Source: Dermatemys mawii
Lineage: Eukaryota; Chordata; Testudines; Dermatemydidae
NCBI GenBank assembly: GCA_007922305.1
Contig: ML677341.1
Location: forward strand, 70,990,421 to 71,054,420
Direction: 5' to 3'
DNA length: 64,000 bases
This document shows positions 45,808 to 56,639 of the stretch, in pieces (the stretch's first letter is position 1; each line of letters starts with the position of its first letter). The notes under the pieces were generated by a model that was given only the letters and a program-made list of their open reading frames with translations, ran no database searches and had not been told where the DNA came from. Made by a program: the position numbers and the translations under genes.

Positions 45808-47992
45808 GTGTCAACTGATCCATAAAAATCTACAGAATCATCATTTCAGTGGTGTCACCCTTGGTAGCATCACAAGAGGGACTCACTATCCTCGGCTTCC
45901 AAATGCTGCGCCTCTGGTTGGTGGAAATTTTGATAATATAATGTCATTGGAAATGGGGCGAGTTGGGTGTCATTCGAAAGCCCTCCCCCCGCAGACCCAG
46001 TGGTACCAAACACGGCAAACATAGAACAATTATGTAGATACATATTAGAGAAAATGTTTAAAAGTCAGTGTTGTGGTAATTACACTTTACCACTGGGATG
46101 CATTGCTTACATAAAAAAGACTTCAAATGTTCATTCATCGGAGTCATCATCAGTGTTGTCTCTGTCTAGGGCACCACTGCTAGATGCATTGTCACACTAA
46201 TTCTCATCCATTTCCCACGCATACATCTCCATAAGTGGCAGGCTGCTGGCCAAACATTTGCAGGGCAGTGAGCATCTGGTCTTTGCACATGACCATTCGA
46301 TTAGCTGAAGGATTGATTCCAGAACGCATGGTATTTCAAACATAACTGGTGTGATCAGTCCATCCTCCAAGATCCATCTATGCCCAGTAAGGGAGAGTAG
46401 TTTTGGATGCACTTAATCATCCTGAGGCCATTCCATTGCCTGGTAATTTGCCTTCCTGATAGCAGATGTAAATTTATCCTTTGTCAGTGGCAATTTTGTG
46501 TCTGATTCTTGGAAAATATCCACCAATGTAGCTCAGCTAGTGTCACAGTGATGGTCTTCAAATACTTAACTTGGCATATGGACGCCTCCGGCTGTTCCGA
46601 GCACCTTCAGAATGAGAAAGGAGTCTTTAGTGACTGAATCAAATGCCTTCCAGTAAGATAATTTGATATTTCCAGCCAGTTGTCCAGTAGTGTCACAATT
46701 GGAAATGGCATGGAAATCTTTCAGGATGATGTCTTTTAATAGTTCGAATTATAGGAACACATCTCTGATGAATACAGAGCAATTCTGTTACCCAGCAGGA
46801 GGCACAAAAACCAAATCTTGCTGAAGTCTTGGGTAGCATCTCATGGAGAGCACTAGAACATCTGTGTCTTGTGTAAATATCCAAAGTTTAGTAGCATTTG
46901 TGGCACTGATAGCATGCAAGATAATATTAGTGTCAGCCTCCTCAAGGGAACTACAAAGAAACTTCACTGAATAATGTGAGGCAGCAGCTTGATTATATCA
47001 TGTGACAACCAAATTCTTCAAGCAATTCTTCACACGCTGGAGTGTTTTTCCTGCAAGGTATGCATTTAACTCATCCTCCGTGTGAGTATGATATAGTAGC
47101 TACTTCATTGTGACACTGGAGATGTTCATGGAGTCAATGAATTTGTATTAAACCAGTGTGATAGCATGGAGGCTCTTCTTTCTGGTAATATTTTTAGTTG
47201 ATTTTTCTGCATACATGTCAAACACTAGGTGGACTTCACCATAGGTCCAGTATTTTCTCTGTGACCTCATAATGAAGTATTGAGATTAAACCAATCTCAG
47301 CAGGTGCTAACAGGTTCTGGTTTGCTGAGAACTTGTACTTGAGTCATACCATCTGTGATTGCTCTGCTGGAAGGCCCCTGCCAGCATAATGTGTTGGTTA
47401 CCTTGTCAGTAGGTCCTGGCACAGGAGGACCATACAAGATATGCATTAGTTTGCTTTTCACCTGGAACACATGCATTGTTCCATAACATTCTAACATCAG
47501 TCATGATACTTTGGAGAACTTGGACTTTCCCAAAGTCTTATGTAGATCAACATCTTGCTGAGATCTGGACATGACCAGGAGATGAGTGCCCACGGAAACG
47601 GCTCCTATGTAATCAAGTATCATGTTTGGAACATTAGCCAGCAACACAATACTGTCAGCCTACGGCTACAATGTAACTTGGTGAGGGCTGCACGTTTGAC
47701 ATGTCCATGTTAAAATATAATTTTAAAAAGTTGATTTTTCAACATTTTCTTGAATAGTTATCTCTGTAAGTGTTCTAGGTTTGTCATGTTTGGTACCATT
47801 GCATTTGTGGGAGAAAGGGCCTCTGAATGATGCCCATTTTTGTATTATCATTGTATTATCAAAATTTCCACCAACCAGAGGACCTGGAGCTGGGAGCCTG
47901 GGAAGGAGGGCAGTGAGTCCCCCCTGCCACACTGTTGGAGGGGACACCATTGAAATTAAGATTCTGTAGATTTTTATGAATAAATGACAACT
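45808..47992. mobile_element. DNA transposon with long terminal inverted repeats
   Basis: Left arm about 45821-46060 and right arm about 47700-47978 are imperfect reverse complements over more than 200 bases. Both carry CATAAAAATCTACAGAATC at the outer edge, then GTTGGTGGAAATTTTGATAA and GTGGTACCAAACA/ATGGTACCAAACA. They enclose a single decayed minus-strand gene (46131-47700). Exact ends and target duplication are uncertain, because similarity fades outward through TCAACTGATC/GTCATTTATT. The superfamily is not assigned. Confidence 0.75.
46131..47700 (-). pseudogene. Decayed transposon gene with FEN/PIN-like aspartate clusters and Cys-rich tail
   Basis: The minus strand can be followed across frameshifts and stops for about 520 codons. 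The N-terminal part has ANVPNMILDYIGAVSVGTH and a DVDLHKTLGKSK-like segment. The middle (46790-47000), in one open frame, has SLEEADTNIILHAISATN and IFTQDTDVLVLSM. Next (46590-46740), again open, comes KDFHAISNCDTTGQLAGNIK then YWKAFDSVTKDSF. The tail (46131-46430) has CAKTRCSLPCKCL, then acidic DDDSDE before the stop. The order EEADT, DTDVLVL, CDTT resembles the spaced acidic clusters of FEN-1/XPG/PIN nucleases, and similar proteins are common in cnidarians and fish. The nuclease role is inference. At least two in-frame stops in the tail and several frame changes show it is dead. Confidence 0.65.
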
Positions 47993-50348
47993 GTCTTATC
48001 TTTTTGGGGAAGCCTCCGGTGAGACTTACAACTTCTTTGCATCAGCTCTACTGGCGAAAGGTTGCTGCAACACAACTGTGAATTCCTCCCAGAAAAGATC
48101 AGTAACTTTTATGGCTGGCACAGCTAATGATATAGGTGCAGGACCAGAGTAAATGATACAGAATAGTGTGAAGTCTAATTAAATAATAATACTTATAAAG
48201 TTCTATACAAGTGCACATTTAAACCCCTCACCCAAACATCTCTACATGAACCATTGGTTGCACTAGGAAAAACATAGGCTTTGTATCTTCTCATCATTAA
48301 AAAATGCTGTAATCTCTCCTCAGACTTCAATCCCCTTGTGTCAGAGCCCACAACTGGAAAATTTCAGCTTCAAAGTTGAATGTTTTGGAAACTTACGAGC
48401 ACGTGAAAACAAAAGGTTATGACAGAAGTTAGTTTGCAGTGTTAACTAAATCTGGTGGTCACTAGTTGCAACTGGCAGAATATAAAGATCACTTCATCCA
48501 CCTATGGGGTGGAATATACCAAAAGCATTAAACAGCATACAGCAACATTCTGCAAAATTGCAGACACAAATGAAGAGAAGACTATATCCAGCTGAACTCA
48601 GGAAAGCAAAATGTAGTTACCTACAATATGTTGTCAATTGCTTGTTGATTAGAAGTAAATACACTGACCCTGAAAATTAAGAATTCCAGAGACAAACCCT
48701 GAATATAAACCACCAAAACACTGGATCTTCTTTTTCTTGTTTTCTCTTTTTTTAAGATTCTGAAATGTATTAATAAGGGTTTGGCCTTCCTGGTTTCAGT
48801 GGGAGAAATAACCCAATGGCCATTGGGAGCTCTAACCATCACATGACCCTACACCTTCCATTACAGTCACAAAAATCTCTTCTTTAAAAGAGGGTTCGTC
48901 AATACCTAATTTTGTTCTAGGTTCTCTCTTAATATGATGAGTGGTGTACTGGGGAGAGTTTGATTGACCTTTTACCCTTCCTGTCCTCCTCCATAATTTT
49001 AGAGAACAGGGATTGTTGCATGGTGTTTGCACTTTGGGGATGAGCCAGCTTTGCATGCACTGAAAGGCTAATGTTCAGCTTCAGTGAGATTCAAACGAGT
49101 GTTTCCAATCCTGCAGCTAACTAAAGGGGTGGATAGGAAGGCTGCCTCCTCCAAAAAGATAAAGAAGATGATGTTAGAAAGACTGTGTGGGTTTACTTCC
49201 TAGCTCTTCCAAACATCATGAGAGCCTCCTGAAGATGTTAAAAGTGTGTGAGACGCTCAGAAGTTCACCCTGACCTGCTGGAAAAAAAACCCGCCAATAA
49301 GGGGAAGCCTAGGACTGTAGGAGATTTGGAAGGGCAGTGTTGATGATTCTCCTGCTTTTATCACAGTATTAAGGGTTCCCCCTGCCCCTTAAAGCTCCTG
49401 GATTCCTGTGATGATGTGAGAACCTCAGCATTTTTCTTAATTACTGTTTCTAGCTTCAAAACATGAATTCTAAAGGCTCCAGTACAGGATGGGAACTAGG
49501 AAGAACCCCACATTTATTTATTTATTTATTTATTTTCAAAACTCTTATGATTTTTGGCCCAATCTCATGATTTTTGCCCCTTGACTCATGATTTTAGAAC
49601 ACTGGAGGCTGGCTTTAGGGGGCAAAGGTCGTGTGATTTAGGGAGATGCCTTTAAAGATTTGGCTAAACTAGTAAGAAACTGTTAAACTTCTGGATACTT
49701 ATCTGAACCAAACTCAGATTCTGACATTTTGAAGTTTGATGTGTTTAGTATTTCAGGGCTTCTTTATAGTCAAGACAAGTGAGGCACCAAGTGCGTGCGT
49801 TCAATGCCGCGAATACTGTCAGACATGACATGCTTCATTTCAAACCTGGTCTCTTGGCTCTTGGCCAAAGTTAACTAGCACTAAAACCTTTAACTTTTAA
49901 AGTTAAGCATCAAACCTAAACTACAGTACCTAAACTGACTAGCTAAACTACTAAACCAATAACTAGGCTCTGTCTAAAGAGGTTCTTCTTTCCAGATCTG
50001 TTCCTGATCTGTCACAGCTGGCAGTTGGAAGGAACGTGTAAGATGATGAGTCACTCTTGCACTAGGCTCCAGCCAATCCACCAGCTAGGAACTGACCATG
50101 TGACTCCCAGGCCAGCTATATAAGATTCACAAAGAGACACAGTCACTCAATCTGCTCTGTGTCACTGTAGGGCTTGGAACTCATTCTTGACTGACAGTGG
50201 CAAGACTCCCCAAGCCTTAGCCTGCTCTTGCTCAAGCCATGCTCTCATTCTAACTCTGCCCTGGACTCTTGAGTCTGACTTTGACCACTAGGCATGACCA
50301 TCCCCATCACAGTTTCTGTCAGAACTGAGGTGATCAGGGTATGGCACA
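47993..50348. other. Non-coding stretch
   Basis: A (TTTA)n microsatellite at 49513-49536 and a CTCATGATTTTTGGCCC-type repeat fragment at about 49540-49650 (related to 25940-25990) are present. From about 49990 to 50330 a TATA-like CTATATAAG (50116) followed by repeated CTGACTCTGACTTTGACC-like text may be an LTR fragment, but this is weak. No gene seen. Confidence 0.4.
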
Positions 50349-50356
50349 CTCTAGAA

Positions 50357-50646
50357 CAGGGGTCTCCAAATTTTATGAGATGAGGGCCATATTAAATTTT
50401 TGAAGGGGCTTTGCGGGCTGAAGCAAAGGGAAAAAATTCAATATATTCAAAATCCCCCCCCCCTTTACTCCTCCGGCCGCTGCCGTGGGGGCACTCACCC
50501 CTCCACAAATGGGGTAGCAGCTCATGGGGGTGGGGCAGCCGCAGCTTCTCCATGTGCCTGCTCAGTGTGTCTGATCAGCTGGAGGGCCGGATAAATTGAA
50601 GCTGCGGGCCGGATCCGGCCCCGGGGCCGCAGTTTGGAGACTGCTG
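50357..50646. mobile_element. hAT MITE with perfect 8-bp TSD
   Basis: CAGGGGTCTCCAAATTTTAT and GCAGTTTGGAGACTGCTG are inverted hAT-type ends. CTCTAGAA flanks both sides exactly (50349-50356 and 50647-50654). The 290-bp body includes the GCGGGCCGGATCCGGCCCCG segment. Confidence 0.93.
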
Positions 50647-50654
50647 CTCTAGAA

Positions 50655-51811
50655 TGTTTAAGAACAGATTGAGGGTGTGTGTGGGCACTGCTAGGTAGGT
50701 TCCATTATCTGAGCTGCAATTGGATACTGCATCCCAAAGGATCTAAAAAGGTGCTAAGATTTATCGTCTCTCATTTTACAGTTGGGGAAACTGAGGCACA
50801 GAGCGGTGAAGCAACTGGCCCAAAGTCACTGGTCACTTCACCTCTCTGTGCCTCTACAGGTTGGCTGAATCCCATTTCAGTATTCTATCCAATAGACTAC
50901 ATCATACATACTCCTACATCCATGGCTATATACAAACACATTCTTGCACATTCAATATCATATGTACATTATACACACATACCTGTAAAACACACAGCTA
51001 CATGCATCCCTTCCTTCATGCACCCATGCATGCTCCTATAGCTATATATACATATATGTACATCTTGATATCTACACATACTCGCACACTTAAATTCACA
51101 AACATGTATATACACACAGATTTGTATGTTTCTCTCCCCCAAAAAAGCAACAACAAAACTCCATTCACTTAAAGTTGCTCAGGTAATCTCCTATCCTCAC
51201 AATCATTAAAAATCAAGGAAATCTGCACCTGTGACGTTTGCTTTCACAACAGCCTCAACTCACATGCTTTTGCATGATCAGTTTACTCACAGTCCTAATT
51301 CTGTTCCGCTACTCCCATGTCAATTTGAAGTAAATCCATCAAAATCAATGGATTTACTCCAGATTTGCACCAGGGTAACTGAGAGAAGAATTTGGCCCTC
51401 AGATTGTGGTTCTACAACAAACATGCTTTGAGTTGCAACACAGAATCACTCAACACACACATCCAGTTCTTCACAGTCATACTCAAACAGAAACAATAAC
51501 TATAATCTCAGCTGGATGGACTATGAAACCTACCTAGCGGTGCCCACATACAGCCCACCCCTCCCCCATCGGTTCTTGGTCACTCTAAGGTCTGTGCCTG
51601 TAAACATACCTGGAGGGATTAAGTCTTTAATGTGTTACTGTATTTGTATCTGGAAAAGTATGAGTCAGAGGAAAGTTTGGCATCTGAGCGTGATTGTGAG
51701 GCGTTAGATGTGCACTTGGTGAGGATGTTTTGTGTTGGAACAGAAAGACAGAATCTCTGTTGACATTTCAAAGAGGAAATGGTTTAACAACTGTGACGTC
51801 TGAAAAGCAGG
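50655..51811. repeat. SINE-like fragment and CA/CATA-rich tract in non-coding DNA
   Basis: At 50762-50860, TTTACAGTTGGGGAAACTGA and CAGAGCGGTGAAG resemble a minus-strand SINE/MIR tail. From about 50900 to 51115 the DNA is dominated by imperfect CATACA/CACATA units. ORFs here are by-products. Confidence 0.55.
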
Positions 51812-51819
51812 CTCTAAAG

Positions 51820-52027
51820 TATGCCTGCACAACTTGGAAAGCAGCGAGGGCCATAATACTGCAAAAAACCCAGCTGCGGGCTGAAAAGCCCCGCCCTCGC
51901 CTCGCCCCCATCCGCTTCCCCCTACCCCACCGCTTGGCTTGCCCCGCCCCTACTCACTCCCCGTGGGCTGCACAGTGAGTCCGTGCGGGCCGCATGTGGC
52001 CCCTGCGCCGTGTGTTGTGCAGGCCTA
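51820..52027. mobile_element. hAT MITE with perfect 8-bp TSD
   Basis: TATGCCTGCACAAC and GTTGTGCAGGCCTA are 14-base inverted ends with one mismatch. CTCTAAAG flanks both sides exactly (51812-51819 and 52028-52035). The interior is C-rich. Confidence 0.93.
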
Positions 52028-52309
52028 CTCTAAAGAATGTGAAAAGCACCTAGAAAATCAAAGTTTCTCCTTCTTGAGGTTGTTCATGTTTGAGGATAAA
52101 TTGATTCCTGTGAGTTACTGTGCTTAATTAAGGCATTCACACTCTGCTTTAAGTGGAAAACGAAACACCTCCTTAAGTTTGGGAAAGATGGGGATGCCTC
52201 GGAGCGCACACCCGTTTCTACAACCATCCCCCCACACACCAGGAATAACCCTGTTGAAATCAACATTGCTACACCCGTGGAAAACTAATGTGAGAGAAGA
52301 CTAAGGGTA

Positions 52310-52420
52310 TGGTTACACTTACAGGATTATAGCGCTATTGGTTATAGCGGTCCCCTTATACAGCAATATGTATAGCGCTATTGTGTGTCCACACTGAGAC
52401 ACGCCAGCGGTATAGCATGG
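52310..52420. repeat. Left subterminal TATAGCGCT/TATAGCGG motifs
   Basis: ATTATAGCGCTATT, GGTTATAGCGG, TGTATAGCGCTATTG and GCGGTATAGCATG lie within 110 bases of the left end. The right end has GAGCGCTATAAC, GGTTATAGTGC, GGTTATAGCGCTCC and TTATAGCGCTATAAAG (56200-56297). Such clustered motifs are probable binding sites for the Harbinger proteins. Confidence 0.6.
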
Positions 52421-52685
52421 TCACATTTGCGGCACTTCAGGTGGCATTAAGAGCAGTGCATTAGGGCAGGTATCCCACAGAGCACCTCTTCCCGATCTGG
52501 CGCAATGCCTTGTGGTAGGGCGGCGTCACTTGCAGGGCATTCTGCTTCCTGCTCCAACTACCCATGATGCTTCATGGCATATCCCAGCAATCCCTGGGTT
52601 TCCGTCCACCTCAGGCGCCATCTTTCAATGGCGCGCTTTCATTTTTCAGCAAGGCGCACTCCATCTTCCATTTTCGTGTGCCACA

Positions 52686-53926
52686 ATGAATCCACAACTG
52701 CTGAGGGACATGCTGACGACTGTCGCCAGCACATCTTTGTGTGCAGTGGAGTTAATCCTTGACATGCAGGATGAAACTGATGGGTCTGAAGATGAGATCG
52801 AAGCGGTGAACGCGTTTGACATGAAGCTTCTTGTGTCATTAACGGACATGCTCATGGCCGTGGAACGCCGCTTCTGGACACGAGAAACGAGCACTGACTG
52901 GTGGGATCGCATCGTCATGCAAGTCTGGGATGACGAGCAGTGGCTGCAAAACTTTTGCATGAGAAAAGCCACTTTCATGGCACTGTGTGCTGAATTCGCC
53001 CCTGCCCTGAGGCGCAAGGACACCAGACTGAGAGCTGCCCTCCCGGTGGAGAAGCGGGTGTCTATCGCGCTCTGGAAGCTGGCCACTCCAGACAGCTACC
53101 GATCGGTGGCCAACCACTTTGGGGTGGAAAAGTCAACCGTTGGAGTTGTGCTGATGCAAGTGTGCAGGGCCATTAATCGCATCCTGCTACCAAAAATCGT
53201 GACTCTGGGTAACGTGCATGACATTGTTGCTCGCTTTCAAGAAATGGGTTTCCCTAATTGTGGAGGGACGATAGATGGGACCCATATACCTATTCTGGCA
53301 CCCGCCCACCTAGCAGACAAGTACATTAACCAAAAGGGGTACTTCTCCATGGTTCTCCAGGCGCTTGTGGATCACCGTGGGCGTTTTACTGACATTAATG
53401 CGAGCTGGTCTGGAAAGGTTCATGACGCACGCATCTTCCGCAACACCGGCCTGTTCATGGAGCTGCAAGCCGGGACTTTTTTCCCAGACCAGTGGATCCC
53501 CATGGGGGAAGTTGAAATGCCCGTCCTGATTCTTGGCGACCCCCTTACCCTTTAATGCCCTGGCTCATGAAACCCTACAAAGGGAGCCTGGACAGCAGCC
53601 AGGAAAGGTTCAACTACAGGCTTAGCCGGTGTCGAATGACTGTGGAGTGTGCTTTTGGGCATCTCAAAGCGCGCTGGTGCTGTCTTTATGGGAGGCTAGA
53701 CTTGGCTGAGGGAAGTATCTCCGCGGTTATTTCCGCATGCTGTGCCCTGCATAATCTTTGTGAGCGGAAAGGTGAAGGCTTCACTCAGGCATGGTCCTCA
53801 GAGGTTCAACGCCTGGAGGCCACATACGCACAGCCAGAGAGCAGGGCTCTTAGAGGGGCCCAGCACGAGGCTGTTAGGATCAGGGATGCCTTGAGGGAGA
53901 ATTTTGAGGCTGAAAGCCAGTTCTAA
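52686..53926 (+). pseudogene. Harbinger (HARBI1-like) transposase with one frameshift
   Basis: The likely start is the ATG at 52686 (MNPQLLRDML); an in-frame 5' extension to 52512 looks like leader. The protein reads open for about 286 codons, then meets a stop at 53553-53555 and continues in another frame from 53555 to 53926. A single missing base near 53541 (after LILGDP) accounts for this. Domains: a helix-turn-helix-like SYRSVANHFGVEKSTVGVV (about residues 138-156), then a DDE nuclease with Asp in GTIDGTH (residue 197), Asp in FTDINASW (residue 236) and Glu in MTVECAFGHLKARW after the frameshift. A family tail LHNLCERKGEGF is present. It would cut and join the element's ends together with the Myb-like partner. 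As it stands it would be truncated before the catalytic Glu. Confidence 0.92.
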
Positions 53927-54150
53927 AGGGAAGTGCAGAGGGAGGGAGGGATGGAGTGTGCATTCTTTTAATAGGAACAGGGATTTGCTTTTCTGTAGCC
54001 ACTAATAATCTATGTACACTGAATAAAGAAACCCATTTATTAAGAAGACAATTCATTTATTCAACAGCTACTTCGGTTGCTGAAAGAAAAGATTTTGATG
54101 CATGTGAGGAGGAAGCGGGGGGAGGTGCAATTGGGGTGGGATGGGGTCAG

Positions 54151-54612
54151 TCAGAGATTGGAATATGTCCGGATCTCTGAGTCTCCAGTGCCCTCAGAGT
54201 TGCTGTGTCCCCTGAACCCCATTTGTGGAGGGCAATAAGGCATGTTATTAGGGGTTGACTGCAGTGGATAAGGGTCCTGAGTTTGGGGGTTGTTCAGTGA
54301 AGACAGAGGGGTTGGGGGCAGTTGTGGGTGGTGATAACCAGATAGCTGATGATAGTGGACTGGAGGGTACAGAGGGCCCAAAGGGGAAGGGTTTTGGGGC
54401 AAATGATAATGGGGGCGGAGAGCGCGGTGCTTCACCTCCTGAAGGGTGGCAATCCACTGCATAGTCTGCAGTTGAAGCTGCAGTAATGAGAGCAGCTTAT
54501 CAGTGCTTTCCCGCCGGTGAATTGCGTTCTCCTGCCGCGCCTTCTCCCTCAACTTGCTCTGGTCCTCCCTCCACCTCTGTGCAATTCGATTCTTCATTAC
54601 AGCCTGTTGCAT
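54151..54612 (-). pseudogene. Harbinger accessory gene, C-terminal coiled-coil part
   Basis: The minus-strand frame begins near MKNRIAQRWREDQSKLREKA and continues into KLLSLLQLQLQTMQWIATLQ, a likely coiled coil or leucine-rich dimerisation helix. A Pro/Tyr/His-rich tail follows (PHYHLPQNPSPLG, YCPPQMGFRGHSNS). This arrangement is usual for the 3' exon of the Myb-like gene in reptile Harbinger elements. Upstream (54430-54690) the linking part is present only in shifted frames (a GRGHERAK-like segment), so the gene is probably broken between its two halves. Confidence 0.65.
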
Positions 54613-54970
54613 TACTTGCTGTACTAGATCATCTTTGCTCTTTCATGGCCTCTTCCTCAGTCACCTCAGCCTGTCAGCTGTTGATAACAGCGATGGCAGA
54701 GGGCTCAAGGTCGATGCTTCTAAAAGAAAAAGATACATGTAACAGTGGCTCCCTTGTAAAGAGCAGACATGCCTATGATTCCCCCGCATTCCCCGTTTGC
54801 CTGTCCCACAGAGAGCACACAGACAACAACGGAGTCCCTGCGATGGTGAGTCCTCTCCAGAGGCAGGGGGAATGATTGTTTCCCTGCCATGCTGTGCTGT
54901 GGCGGGGTGGGGAGAGTGCCGGGAAATGGTGGGAGCCCTACTCTGCACACTGTCCCAACATTCTCCATAG

Positions 54971-55273
54971 GTGTTTGTCCTGGAAGATATCTCGCTGCTG
55001 CGGGTCACTGAGGAAGAAAGGGAGGGGATTCTAATGAGATGCGGCTTCCGCCCAGGGCCATATGCAGCTTGCCTCTGTGCAGCAATGCTCCCCTCACCCA
55101 TTGTAGCACAGTGGCGGGGACTAATGACCGTGACTGGGACGGGGGCCATGCTGGCTCTCCCGGGAAACCTGCGCAGGCGCATTGCAAGCGCTCTTATTGA
55201 GACCTTTGAAGAGATTACTGATGACGATTACCGCGATGTGATAGACTACATCAGTGCACTATTCCACATGTAG
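54971..55273 (+). CDS. Extra plus-strand ORF inside Harbinger element
   Basis: An acceptor-like TTCTCCATAG (54961-54970) precedes about 100 open codons starting FVLEDISLLRVTEEEREGIL and ending TFEEITDDDYRDVIDYISAL FHM before a TAG at 55271-55273. The first ATG is internal (codon 24), so it may be a 3' exon rather than a complete gene. Composition is protein-like: an amphipathic start, a hydrophobic middle (AACLCAAMLPSPIVAQWRGL) and an acidic helix-like end. The minus strand here should be intron of the accessory gene. The function is unknown. It could be a chance ORF, a third element gene or captured sequence. Confidence 0.45.
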   Translation: MFVLEDISLLRVTEEEREGILMRCGFRPGPYAACLCAAMLPSPIVAQWRGLMTVTGTGAMLALPGNLRRRIASALIETFEEITDDDYRDVIDYISALFHM

Positions 55274-55396
55274 GCAAGCATGCAAGCATCCCTTTCCACC
55301 CCAAGCTGCCTGCCTTCCCAACAGAAAAGCAGCTTTACCTCCGCAATCTGCTGCTGAGCTGCTCCCTGCAACCGCTGGACGCTGCGGCTGGCTGCC

Positions 55397-55894
55397 CTAC
55401 TCCTGGCTTGAGAAGAGCTCCTGGCTGCATGCGACCCAGTGACTTCGTGCCCTGGGTTGCTGCCGTCTCCTCCTCCTTCTCCTCCTCCTCCTCCTCTTCT
55501 TCATCCTCCTCCTCTTCGTCCTCCTCCTCACCCCCCCTTCACTGGTGGGCTGGGAAGTGTCCATGGTGGTCGATGGAGTGACCGTAGGATCACCACCAAG
55601 TATCGCGTGCAACTCCTTATAAAATCTGCAAATCACCGGGGCTGCCCCAGAGTGGCTGTTTGCTTCGTGGGCTTTGCGATACACATTCCTAAGCTCCTTT
55701 ACCTTAACACGGTACTGCAGAGTGTCCCGCTCATGGCCTCTTTCCGCCAAGGCCCATGATATCTGCCCGTAGGTATCATAAACCCTGAGGCTAGACCGCA
55801 GCTGAGACTGAACAGCCTCTTCACCCCAACAGCTGATGAGGTCCAGCACCTCGCTATTGCTCCACGCTGGGGATCATCTATTGCGAGGAGGCAT
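55397..55894 (-). pseudogene. Harbinger Myb/SANT-like accessory gene, N-terminal part
   Basis: The likely start is at 55894-55892 (MPPRNR), followed at once by an in-frame TGA (55874-55876). The frame then runs SPAWSNSEVLDLISCWGEEA, VYDTYGQISWALAERGHERD, TLQYRVKVKELRNVYRKAHE and ICRFYKELHAILGGDP, a trihelix Myb/SANT-like DNA-binding domain of about 90 residues. The following acidic stretch, expected from GAG repeats, reads as an Arg/Lys run because of a frame slip in a CTC/TCC microsatellite (about 55466-55535). In related elements this protein binds the transposon ends and brings the transposase to the nucleus. The early stop and the slip make this copy non-functional. Confidence 0.85.
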
Positions 55895-56639
55895 GGCACG
55901 TGGAGTCATGATCAATCAGAACGATCACCTGCAAGGATTCCCTGAGAGCATGCCATGCTTGGTTGGAGCAAACAGGAAGGGGATTTTCAAATTTCCCTGG
56001 AACTTTAAAGGGCGGGTCTGACGTTTGGTCACCTGAGGACAGGACAAAAGAGTTTGCAAGTGATGACCAGAGTGGCTCAAACGGGAATTATGGGACGGGC
56101 TGGAGGCCAATTAATGTGCAATGGGTGTCCACATTCTCGCTGTGGCGCTACAGCAGCTGCGCTACAGCCCTTATTCCTCATGCGGAGGTGGATTACCAGG
56201 AGCGCTATAACTCCACGGTTATAGTGCTCTACGTGCCTTGCCAGTGTGGACGGCTAGGAGGTTATAGCGCTCCTGGGGGCTTTATAGCGCTATAAAGTAC
56301 CAGTGTAACCATGGCCTTAGGACTGCAGTACATGCACCCATGTACATGCAAATGCATGCAAAAATATATTCCCATATCCACTCAGACTTTCAGCCAGAGA
56401 CAAAGAGGTACAGTACACAGTAATATACAAAACACCCAGAGCCAAACACATGCAAGCACACAATGATACACACACACACACATGCACACGCACGCGCACA
56501 CTATTGGTGGGAAAGAATGCTGCTCAGACCCAGTTGATTAAGATGTAGGAGAATCCAGATAAAGTGAGCACTGCATTCTGAGCAGTGACTCTGCAGCTAG
56601 CTCAGGGCTTCCTCTTCAAGGGTGAGCGGGTTTTTTTTT

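Larger units (their letters stand above)
52305..56316. mobile_element. Nearly full-length PIF/Harbinger transposon (~4.0 kb)
   Basis: The ends GGGTATGGTTACACT and GTGTAACCATGGCC are inverted, and similarity continues inward to a shared TATAGCGCTAT block. TAA (52302-52304) and TTA (56317-56319) flank it, consistent with a mutated TWA duplication; the CTAAGG/CCTTAG symmetry leaves the exact edge open. It holds a plus-strand transposase gene, a minus-strand Myb-like accessory gene and an additional plus-strand ORF. It lies between PDE6H and ARHGDIB, only about 0.3 kb from the possible ARHGDIB leader exon. Confidence 0.9.

Noticed and set aside
49990..50330. TATA-containing stretch as a promoter or LTR
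   Set aside because: A TATATAAG and repeated CTGACTCTGAC text are suggestive, but no LTR ends, polyadenylation signal or gene could be tied to it, so it is mentioned only within the surrounding stretch.
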